Source of the DNA: Deltaproteobacteria bacterium
GTDB lineage: Bacteria > Myxococcota_A > Polyangia > JAAYKL01
Assembly: GCA_011389755.1 (NCBI GenBank)
Contig: JAABTR010000492.1
Coordinates: 1-6,640, forward strand
Length of the DNA: 6,640 bases
Direction of reading: 5' to 3'
Shown one piece after another: positions 1 through 5,479 of the stretch. The position numbers and the translations under genes were made by a program. How positions within the stretch are numbered: position 1 is the stretch's first letter; each line of letters opens with the position of its first letter. A model generated the notes under the pieces. That model saw only the letters and a list, made by a program, of their open reading frames with translations. It had not been told where the DNA came from and ran no database searches.

Positions 1-585
1 GGACAGACGGCCAGCTTCGAGGCCCAGACAAGTCTCTCCTGCGACCGCCTGCGAAAAGGGCTGTGCTCCTTGTGCCGCCCACATGTCTCGGTCGTACACC
101 TGGAGACCGTGGATGACGGCTTCAACGCCCGGTTCGATGCCCGTGGGAAACACTACCGCTACCGCCTCGTCGCCCGCCCTTCTCCTTCTCCGCTTCTGAC
201 AAGGCACAGCTGGCACGTCCACGCCCCACTTGACCTCGACGCCATGACCGAGGCGGCGAAGCTGCTCGTGGGCGAACACGACTTCGCCGGTTTCCGCGCC
301 TCGGATGACGGACGCTCTCACACGATACGTCACCTGTGGAGAATCGACCTCGTCGCATCAGCCGTGGCTCCAGGCGTCATCGACATCGAAGTCCAGGGAA
401 ACGCATTTTTGAAAAACATGGTCAGGATCCTAGCCGGCACTCTCGTGGATGTGGGAAGAGGCCGCATCGACCTGGGAGCCGTTGAGCGAGCCCTAACGGC
501 CAGAGATAGAAAAAGCGCCGGGATGACGGCCCCGGCATGCGGGCTCACCCTCGTCGAGGTCTTCTACGGCGAAAAATCTACGTGA
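1..585 (+). CDS. truA: tRNA pseudouridine(38-40) synthase TruA, 5' end cut by window edge
   Basis: TruA converts uridines 38-40 of the tRNA anticodon arm to pseudouridine in the cytoplasm. The reading frame is open from base 1 (194 residues visible, TGA stop at 583-585), so the TTG at 70 is not the start. The visible part begins GQTASFEAQ, the segment that in TruA directly follows the RTDAGVHA catalytic motif. The catalytic Asp and about 65 N-terminal residues therefore lie outside the window. Family landmarks present, by visible residue: DDGFNARFDA (38-47) then KHYRYR (50-55), GEHDFAGFRASD (91-102), GNAFLKNMVRILAGTLVDVGRG (133-154, conserved core) and the C-terminal AGMTAPACGLTLVEV (173-187). 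A slightly unusual spot is residues 21-27, where LCSLCRP replaces the usual LNxLLPx; it looks like divergence, not a frameshift. The gene converges on rnpB, with 47 bases between the truA stop and the inferred rnpB 3' end. Confidence 0.96.
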   Translation, partial: GQTASFEAQTSLSCDRLRKGLCSLCRPHVSVVHLETVDDGFNARFDARGKHYRYRLVARPSPSPLLTRHSWHVHAPLDLDAMTEAAKLLVGEHDFAGFRASDDGRSHTIRHLWRIDLVASAVAPGVIDIEVQGNAFLKNMVRILAGTLVDVGRGRIDLGAVERALTARDRKSAGMTAPACGLTLVEVFYGEKST

Positions 586-594
586 ATCGGCAAG

Positions 595-629
595 AAAAAA
601 AGCGCCGGATCGCGTTACGCGATCCGGCG
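595..629 (-). terminator. Intrinsic terminator of rnpB
   Basis: A perfect 12-bp inverted repeat (603-614 and 618-629, arms CGCCGGATCGCG/CGCGATCCGGCG, 3-base loop) is followed, reading on the minus strand, by C then seven T (601-595). This is a textbook Rho-independent terminator for rnpB. On the plus strand no T run follows the hairpin, so it would not act as a classical terminator for truA, although its A run lies just after the truA stop codon. Confidence 0.93.
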
Positions 630-631
630 GC

Positions 632-1042
632 CGAAGTGATCCGTAAGCCGAGTTCTGTTCTTTCGATTCGGTCGCCCAAATCATAAGTGGCAGCCATTCA
701 TCTGGACGCTTTGTTACCGAAGCGCCTCGAGCGGCCTACCCGGGAGACGAGGAGCGGGCAGCCCCCGCATCTTCGCGGACTGTCTCCAGCCCATAGACGC
801 GCTCCCTGTTTGGCCTTGCTCCGGGTGGGGTTTACCATGCAGGCCGTGTTACCACGTGCCCCGGTGCGCTCTTACCGCACCTTTTCACCCTTACCTCGGC
901 GAACCGAGGCGGTCTATTTTCTGTGGCACTTTCCTTGGGGTCACCCCCACCGGGCGTTACCCGGCACCCTTGCCCTTTGGAGCTCGGACTTTCCTCCAAT
1001 CGCCGTTTTAAGAGGCGATCAGCGACCGCCTGAATCACTTCG
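632..1042 (-). ncRNA. rnpB: RNase P RNA (type A, bacterial)
   Basis: This is the catalytic RNA of RNase P, which removes 5' leaders from tRNA precursors. Reading the minus strand, the universal core is present: GGAGGAAAGTCCGAGCTCC (997-979), AGGGTGAAAAGGTGCGG then TAAGAGCGCACCG (about 891-862), AAACCCCACCCGGAGCAAGG (832-813), GGTAGGCCGC with the CCA-binding GGT at 740-738, AGATGAATGGCTGCC near 704-690, and ACAGAACTCGGCTTACGGAT (660-641). The ends are set by helix P1: CGAAGTGAT at 1042-1034 pairs with ATCACTTCG at 640-632. P2 (GGCGGTC with GGCTGCC), P3 (ATCGCC 1019-1014 with GGCGAT 1004-999) and a P19 hairpin with a GCGA loop (682-665) can be drawn. Length is about 411, somewhat longer than E. 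coli's 377, because of P19 and a larger P16/P17 arm. I could not identify a convincing promoter in 1043-1110. Open reading frames over this region are spurious. Confidence 0.97.
665..682 (-). other. P19 hairpin of RNase P RNA with GNRA tetraloop
   Basis: On the minus strand GATTTGG, GCGA, CCGAATC forms a 7-bp stem (one U-G pair) closed by a GNRA tetraloop. It sits between the 3' strand of P2 (GGCTGCC) and the 3' strand of P4 (ACAGAACTCGG). That is the position of helix P19, which E. coli lacks but many other bacteria have. Confidence 0.75.
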
Positions 1043-1119
1043 ACAGGTGTTTCTTACCGCAACGGCGCTCACGAGACCATATTGTGTCGTCTTTTGGTGA
1101 GCCTTTTTTTCGCGCCGGT

Positions 1120-1148
1120 TTTCCACGCATTCGTTTTTCGACTATCCT
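1120..1148 (+). promoter_or_regulatory. Possible promoter of the subtilase gene
   Basis: TTTCCA (1120-1125) and TATCCT (1143-1148) are separated by 17 bases; each matches 4 of 6 positions of the sigma70 consensus. Transcription would start near 1155, giving a leader of about 24 bases to the ATG at 1179. That favours this ATG over the in-frame TTG (1149) and ATG (1155). The 1043-1178 gap separates the divergent rnpB and protease genes and contains nothing else I can assign. Confidence 0.35.
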
Positions 1149-1178
1149 TTGCACATGGAGTGTAGAAGCGATCTTTCC

Positions 1179-3326
1179 ATGCGTTTTCTCGTTGAGAGCA
1201 CAAAAGCGCCTTGTGCCTCGAGAGGCGCGCGCGTTTTGTGGCGCTACTCGGCCTTCGACCTCATCGAGTGCGATCGAGCCCCGACCGACGTAACGATTTA
1301 CGCCAGGCTCCTGTCGGGCCCTGTAAACGTGAACGGACACCTGGTGGAGATCCCGGCAGGATTCTTCGAAATCGGCAACGCCTCTCACGTTCTCGTCCGT
1401 TTCGTCGGACCGCTGGCCCCGCCTTGGCAGATGGCACTGTGGAGGCGTGGAATTCGGGTTCTTTTCTTCTGCCCCGGGCTGGGCGCTTGCCTCGAGCTGC
1501 CCACCGGTCTCTTGGCGTCGGAGCTGAAAGAAAAATTCTCCTTCTTGGACGGCGCGCGCGCCTTCACTTCGGAGCTCTATTTCCGGTCGGTCCCCGAGCC
1601 CACAGACAGCCTACCGGCCTCGGTCTACGACGTCGTGTGTCTCTCCCCCGAGCAGCGGCGCAACGTCGCCGAGAGCTTGCGTCTCAAAGGGATCCCCCTT
1701 CTGGCCACCGCGAAGCACAAGCTGCGTATCCACTACGATGGAGACATTGGGGAACTGCGCGACATCGACGGGATAAAGCTCATTGGCAGAGCGCGCCTGC
1801 CCCGAGTTGCGGGGGGGACCCTGCCCCTGCGCGTGGCGCCCAGATCCAGCAGGCCGGCGCAGGACGCCACAAACGGGCTCTTGGGAGAAGGGCAGATCGT
1901 GGCCATCGCGGACTCCGGCCTGGACACCGGGAGCCTCGACGACATGCACCCGGATCTGCGCGGCCGCATCCGGATGCTCAGCTCTTGGCCCATCCACCAT
2001 TCGTGGAGCCCCTACGTGGACCATCCCGGCGACGATGACGGCGCGGGAGACAGCCATGACGGCCACGGGACCCATCTGGCCGGAGTGGTCCTCGGCGATG
2101 GCGCGTCGAGCGGCGGAAAAATCCGAGGCATCGCCCCTCGCGCGCAGCTCGTCTTCCAGTCCCTCGAGCAGTTCACCCAAATCCGCGCGGAGTACGCCAA
2201 GGGTCGCCCGTCCGGATTCTACCTCTCGGGCAAGCCGCTCGCGCTCGATATCCTGCTCGAAGAGGCCCGGCAATGCGGCGCCAGAATCCATCTTTTTGCC
2301 TGGGGTGACAGAGCCGATGGCGCGTACACCGATGACTCTTGGGAGGTGGACGACTACCTGTGGAAGAGAAACGACGCCATCGTTGTCATCGCCGCTGGAA
2401 ACAGCTTGGAGACCTCGAAAAAGACCCAAAAACGCGACCTTTGGGCACCGGCGACCTCGAAAAACGGCCTGGCCATAGGCGCGCTGGTCACCTCACCTCG
2501 AGCACGAGAAGACAGCTTCGATGGCGACGCCGTCGGTCCGGCGGAGCTGTCCGGCCTCGGTGAGACGCGCATCGCCTCTTTCAATGCGCGCGGGCCGACA
2601 GCGGACGGACGCATCAAGCCGGACCTCTACGCGCCCGGGGTTCGGGTGCCGGGTCCGCGCTCTCGTCTGCTCACATGGTCCGGCGAGGCCCCTCATCCTC
2701 CCCAGTACATCTATTGGAGTGGCACCTCGGTCGCTGCGGCACATGTGGCGGGTGCGGTGGCGGTCATCAGAGCCCGCTGGAAGGAGAAGCTCGAGGGGAA
2801 CGCCCCCTCGGGACCGGCGCTCAAGGCCTTACTCGTATTGGGCGCGAAGGAGCCCGACCCCGACAGCCATGAGGCGTTGGGCTACGGCCGCATCGATCTG
2901 GACGCTTCCACAGGAGACATCGATCACAAGAACGTGCGGCTCCACGACGCCTTGGAGCCCGGTCTCCAGAGCGGGGACGCGGTTGTCTACGAGATTCACT
3001 CCGAGAGGATCTTCGACCTCAAGGCGGTGCTCACCTGGTACGACATCCCCGCAGAGAGCCTCATAAACGACCTGGATATCTTCTTGGAGCTCGAAGACGG
3101 AACCCGAATTTGGGGCAATCACCCAGCTGGCAAGGCCGGCAGCCCGGATCGAACCAACACCGTTGAGGTGATCGAAAAGACCAACTTACCCGCGGGATCC
3201 CACCGCCTGCACATCTACGCTTTCAATGTGTCCCAGCCTCCGCAAGGCTATGCGCTGGCCGTGTCCTTATCCCCAGAGGCCAACCTGGGCCGACCGTCCC
3301 ACTCCTGGGACCGGCTTACGCCCTAG
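1179..3326 (+). CDS. Subtilisin-like serine protease (S8) with KP-43-type C-terminal beta-barrel
   Basis: A serine endopeptidase of the subtilase family, 715 residues from this ATG. In-frame alternatives are TTG 1149 (725 aa) and ATG 1155; none has a strong ribosome binding site. Residues about 69-107 (HVLVRFVGPL to LGACLEL) resemble the N-terminal propeptide-like segment of large subtilases. The catalytic domain runs about 230-580: Asp245 in VAIADSGLD, His296 in DGHGTHLAG, oxyanion Asn408 in VVIAAGNS, Ser517 in SGTSVAAAHVAG, so it should be active. Residues about 590-700 match the beta-barrel of KP-43-like proteases: AVLTWYD, LINDLDIFLELEDG, GNHPAG, DRTNTVEVIE, PQGYALAVSL. No signal peptide or membrane segment is visible at any possible start, and six cysteines occur in the region outside the barrel, so export is unclear; such proteases are usually secreted. 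Substrate unknown. It is divergent from rnpB; its stop lies 7 bases from that of the convergent zinc-ribbon gene, with no clear terminator between them. Confidence 0.93.
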   Translation: MRFLVESTKAPCASRGARVLWRYSAFDLIECDRAPTDVTIYARLLSGPVNVNGHLVEIPAGFFEIGNASHVLVRFVGPLAPPWQMALWRRGIRVLFFCPGLGACLELPTGLLASELKEKFSFLDGARAFTSELYFRSVPEPTDSLPASVYDVVCLSPEQRRNVAESLRLKGIPLLATAKHKLRIHYDGDIGELRDIDGIKLIGRARLPRVAGGTLPLRVAPRSSRPAQDATNGLLGEGQIVAIADSGLDTGSLDDMHPDLRGRIRMLSSWPIHHSWSPYVDHPGDDDGAGDSHDGHGTHLAGVVLGDGASSGGKIRGIAPRAQLVFQSLEQFTQIRAEYAKGRPSGFYLSGKPLALDILLEEARQCGARIHLFAWGDRADGAYTDDSWEVDDYLWKRNDAIVVIAAGNSLETSKKTQKRDLWAPATSKNGLAIGALVTSPRAREDSFDGDAVGPAELSGLGETRIASFNARGPTADGRIKPDLYAPGVRVPGPRSRLLTWSGEAPHPPQYIYWSGTSVAAAHVAGAVAVIRARWKEKLEGNAPSGPALKALLVLGAKEPDPDSHEALGYGRIDLDASTGDIDHKNVRLHDALEPGLQSGDAVVYEIHSERIFDLKAVLTWYDIPAESLINDLDIFLELEDGTRIWGNHPAGKAGSPDRTNTVEVIEKTNLPAGSHRLHIYAFNVSQPPQGYALAVSLSPEANLGRPSHSWDRLTP

Positions 3327-3333
3327 ACGATCC

Positions 3334-4107
3334 TCAAGCGTCGTCGTGCCCGACTCCGTTCACCTGCGGCTGCCCCTTGAAGACGAGGATGCGGAAGCAG
3401 TTGGTGCACTGGATGAGCTTTTGTCCTTTTTGAAGCTCGATGTACCGCTGCGCCAGGATCTCCAGGTTGCATCCGGTGCACTTGCCTTCAGCCGCCTCGA
3501 CGATGGCCATCCCGAGACGCTTGTGGATACGCTCGTAGAGCCTCAGCGTCTTGGCGGAGATGCGGCCGGCTATCTCCTGCCGGCGACCGTCGGTCTTCGC
3601 GATCTGCCCCTTGAGCTCGACCATGCGCTCCTCAGCCTCTTTCTCGCTCGCGGCGAGATGGGTTTCGAGCTCGGCAAACTCCTTGGTGTGCTCGTCGATA
3701 GCGCTGCGGTACTGCTCTATGGCCTGCAAAACCTTGAGCGCCTCTTCTTCGCCGTCCGAGATGGTCTTCTTGATCGTGTCGATCTCACGCTGAGCGGCCT
3801 TCATCTCTTTTTCGCTGCGAGAAGCTTGAAGCTTGGCCTTGCTTTTCTTGAGCAGGTCGGTTTGGACGGAGATCTCCCTCTCACGCGCCAGACGCCACTG
3901 CTCAGCTTCGTTCAGTCGATCTCTCTCCCTTTCCAGGAGCTCGCCTACGCGGGCGACGTCTGTGCGCATCGCTTCGAGATTTTCGGGGATTTGCTGGAGC
4001 TCCTTGCGGTTGTCGAAGGTCTCCATGTCAAGGGCTTGTAACTCTTCGAGAGCAGCGAGTTCGGATTTCAAGGTCAAAACCTCGCCTACGGTTGGGAATT
4101 CTTCCAT
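3334..4107 (-). CDS. Coiled-coil protein with C-terminal C4 zinc ribbon (COG1579 family)
   Basis: A 257-residue cytoplasmic protein from ATG 4107-4105; the adjacent in-frame TTG (4110) would add one residue. Residues about 10-185 are charged and heptad-like, rich in Glu, Lys and Ala, and predict a long antiparallel coiled coil. The C-terminus holds a zinc ribbon with CxxC pairs Cys210/Cys213 (KCTGC) and Cys234/Cys237 (QCTNC). The segment ISAKTLRLYERIHKRLGMAIV just before the ribbon is typical of the family. This is the architecture of COG1579 proteins, whose Helicobacter member HP0958 (FlgZ) binds nucleic acid and affects flagellar gene expression; the function here is not determined. The start lies only 19 bases after the CCA end of the upstream tRNA, leaving no room for its own promoter, so it is probably cotranscribed with the tRNA. 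No Shine-Dalgarno sequence is present in those 19 bases. Confidence 0.93.
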   Translation of the reverse strand: MEEFPTVGEVLTLKSELAALEELQALDMETFDNRKELQQIPENLEAMRTDVARVGELLERERDRLNEAEQWRLAREREISVQTDLLKKSKAKLQASRSEKEMKAAQREIDTIKKTISDGEEEALKVLQAIEQYRSAIDEHTKEFAELETHLAASEKEAEERMVELKGQIAKTDGRRQEIAGRISAKTLRLYERIHKRLGMAIVEAAEGKCTGCNLEILAQRYIELQKGQKLIQCTNCFRILVFKGQPQVNGVGHDDA

Positions 4108-4126
4108 CAATTAAAGAGCAAGCTGT

Positions 4127-4204
4127 TGGTGGGCCCGCCCGGAATCGAACCGGGAACCGCCCGGTTATGAGCCGGGAGCTCTAACCTAGTTGAGCTACAG
4201 GCCC
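4127..4204 (-). tRNA. tRNA with CAU anticodon, probably tRNA-Ile2 (lysidine-modified)
   Basis: The minus strand folds into a complete cloverleaf: acceptor GGGCCTG/CGGGCCC, D stem GCTC/GAGC, anticodon stem CCCGG/CCGGG around loop CTCATAA, variable loop CGGTT, T stem CCCGG/CCGGG with loop TTCGATT, discriminator A, and an encoded CCA (4129-4127). The anticodon CAT fits initiator Met, elongator Met or Ile2. Initiator is unlikely because position 1 pairs (G1-C72) and the anticodon stem lacks three consecutive G-C pairs in the initiator arrangement. C4-G69 and C5-G68 in the acceptor stem match determinants described for TilS recognition of tRNA-Ile2, while E. coli elongator Met has U4-A69 there. 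I therefore favour Ile2, which reads AUA after lysidine modification; elongator Met is the alternative. It heads a transcript continuing into the zinc-ribbon gene. Confidence 0.95.
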
Positions 4205-4218
4205 CAACAGGCGGCGCG

Positions 4219-4247
4219 ATTATATGAGGACGGTCTAGAGTTTGCAA
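4219..4247 (-). promoter_or_regulatory. Sigma70-type promoter of the tRNA / zinc-ribbon transcript
   Basis: On the minus strand TTGCAA (4247-4242) and a perfect TATAAT (4224-4219) are separated by exactly 17 bases. Transcription would begin near 4212, about 8 bases before the mature tRNA 5' end. A second copy of TTTGCAA lies 13 bases upstream (4254-4260), and a perfect palindrome at 4261-4274 sits just beyond that. Confidence 0.8.
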
Positions 4248-4260
4248 GGCCGCTTTGCAA

Positions 4261-4274
4261 AATTGTGCACAATT
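4261..4274. promoter_or_regulatory. Perfect 14-bp palindrome between divergent promoters, possible operator
   Basis: AATTGTGCACAATT is identical to its reverse complement. It lies 13 bases upstream of the tRNA -35 box (minus strand) and 35 bases upstream of the -35 box of the YchF-like gene (plus strand). Its symmetry and position suit a dimeric regulator; which one is unknown. It cannot be a terminator because there is no loop or T run. Confidence 0.4.
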
Positions 4275-4309
4275 GAGCCCACAACCGTGACCTGGGAGCC
4301 GACGAGCGC

Positions 4310-4337
4310 TTGAGAAGCTGCCCGATATCGCTATGAT
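4310..4337 (+). promoter_or_regulatory. Sigma70-type promoter of the YchF-like gene
   Basis: TTGAGA (4310-4315, 5 of 6 consensus) and TATGAT (4332-4337, 5 of 6) are separated by 16 bases. The start point would be near 4344, giving a leader of about 90 bases. A small dyad, TCCTT-TTTT-AAGGA at 4344-4357, covers the start point; as RNA it would form a weak hairpin at the 5' end. Confidence 0.7.
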
Positions 4338-4415
4338 AAGCTGTCCTTTTTTAAGGATCTGCCGTCTCGTCCGCGCAGGAAAAAAAAGACCTTGGCGAAC
4401 GGGACGCGAACATAC

Positions 4416-4437
4416 GGAGGCAATGAGCGCGCCATGA
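4416..4437 (+). promoter_or_regulatory. GGAGG ribosome binding site with overlapping four-codon ORF before the YchF-like start
   Basis: GGAGG at 4416-4420 is 13 bases from the ATG at 4434, longer than ideal. An earlier ATG at 4423, only 2 bases after GGAGG, opens a four-codon ORF (Met-Ser-Ala-Pro) that stops at TGA 4435-4437, overlapping the main start as ATGA. The real start is still ATG 4434, because MKIGIVG is where the family normally begins; the in-frame TTG at 4392 lacks support. Confidence 0.5.
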
Positions 4438-5465
4438 AAATCGGAATCGTCGGTTTTGCCGGCTCGGGAAAAACGACCCTATTCAACGCCCTGACAGGAC
4501 AAGACGCCCCCACGGGTTACGGCGGCACCAAGATCAACCTCGGAGCCATCAAGGTCCCGGACCACCGCGTGGACAGGCTCACCGAGATAGACAACCCGAA
4601 AAAGATCACCTACGCCGAGATGACCTTCGCCGATGTCCCCGGTGGACGCGGCCAACAAAACCTCGACCCCCAGACCCTTGGCCGAATCCGCGAGATGGAC
4701 GCGTTGGTCCAGGTGATAAGGGGGTTCGACGACGGAAGCGGCTCGGTGGAGCCGGCCGCGGAGCAGCTGTCTTTCGAGGCGGAGCTCATTTTGTCGGACA
4801 TGTCGATCATCGAGAAACGCGTCGAGAAGCTGCGCAAGGATCGCTCAGATCCCAACGGGCTCGCCCTCCTAGAGCGGTGCCTGACGCACCTCGAAAGCGA
4901 ACAGCCCCTGCGCAACCTGGGGCTCGGGGCCGAAGAGCTGTCCACGTTGTCGGGCTTCGCGTTTTTGTCCCTCAAACCTCTGCTTTTGGTTTTGAGCGTG
5001 CCCGAGGACGCGGCGGGCGAGCCGCCTCCCCAGGCCCTGGCCCGGGCCGCCGAAGAAAAAGGGCTCGTGTTCATGCCGCTGTGCGGAGCCATCGAGAGCG
5101 AGATCGCCGCCCTCGAGCCGGAAGACCAAAGGGAATTTCTCCAGGACATGGGGCTCGATGAGCCGGCTTCTTCCCGCTTCATTCGCGGCGCCTTTGCCAT
5201 GCTCGATCTGATCTCATTTTTGACACACGGCCCCGACGAGTGCCGCGCGTGGCCCCTGCGACGAGGAAGCACCGCCGTGGAGGCCGCCGACGTCATCCAC
5301 TCGGACATCGCCCGTGGGTTCATTCGCGCCGAGGTCGTCGCGTTCAACGATATGGATGCCCTCGGCTCTGAGGCGAAATGCAAGGAGATGGGCAAATTCC
5401 GCGTCGAAGGCAGAGACTACATCGTTCAAGACGGCGACATCTGCCACTTCCGCTTCAACGTCTGA
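4434..5465 (+). CDS. Diverged YchF/OLA1-type P-loop NTPase with C-terminal TGS domain
   Basis: 343 residues, against about 363 for canonical YchF, an Obg-family translation factor that binds ribosomes and hydrolyses ATP. The N-terminus MKIGIVGFAGSGKTTLFNALTG carries the P-loop (residues 7-14), but with AGSGKT where YchF has NVGKST. Further family landmarks: VPDHRVDRL (41-49), DVPG (67-70), RIREMDALVQVIRGF (84-98), a helical arm ELILSDMSIIEKRVEKL (117-133), IESEIAAL (220-227), and a near-canonical TGS region, residues about 257-343, with GPDECRAW, VIHSDIARGFIRAEVV and VQDGDICHFRFNV. Differences: the NYPF/TIEPN switch region and the DIPGLVKGAS motif are replaced (DVPGGRGQQ), and the NxxE nucleotide-specificity motif reads SVPE (188-191). 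It is thus probably a paralogue with altered nucleotide handling, not the housekeeping ychF itself. It has its own promoter and converges on the Ppx/GppA gene, with 14 bases between stops. Confidence 0.9.
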   Translation: MKIGIVGFAGSGKTTLFNALTGQDAPTGYGGTKINLGAIKVPDHRVDRLTEIDNPKKITYAEMTFADVPGGRGQQNLDPQTLGRIREMDALVQVIRGFDDGSGSVEPAAEQLSFEAELILSDMSIIEKRVEKLRKDRSDPNGLALLERCLTHLESEQPLRNLGLGAEELSTLSGFAFLSLKPLLLVLSVPEDAAGEPPPQALARAAEEKGLVFMPLCGAIESEIAALEPEDQREFLQDMGLDEPASSRFIRGAFAMLDLISFLTHGPDECRAWPLRRGSTAVEAADVIHSDIARGFIRAEVVAFNDMDALGSEAKCKEMGKFRVEGRDYIVQDGDICHFRFNV

Positions 5466-5479
5466 GCCCGAGCTCCATC

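Noticed and set aside
687..1100. Open reading frame of 137 codons on the plus strand.
   Set aside because: It lies antisense across rnpB, whose conserved core and P1 pairing explain the whole segment.
1067..1110. Possible plus-strand terminator: GCTCAC (1067-1072) with GTGAGC (1097-1102), then a run of seven T.
   Set aside because: Only a 6-bp stem around a 24-base loop, and no plus-strand gene ends nearby. The T run could instead be an A-rich upstream element for rnpB.
1611..2429. Long minus-strand open frame opposite the protease.
   Set aside because: It is a shadow of the high-GC protease gene; the translation shows no recognisable domain, while the plus strand carries all catalytic motifs.
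3226..4041. 271-codon plus-strand frame over the zinc-ribbon gene.
   Set aside because: Its Leu-rich sequence is the antisense of the Glu/Lys-rich coiled coil; the minus strand has the paired CxxC motifs and heptad pattern.
4392..4433. Longer N-terminus for the YchF-like protein from TTG 4392.
   Set aside because: The family begins at MKIGIVG, and GGAGG lies inside this extension, directly before the later ATG.
4610..5395. 261-codon minus-strand frame opposite the YchF-like gene.
   Set aside because: Ser/Arg-rich translation without family features; the plus strand has a clear P-loop and TGS domain.
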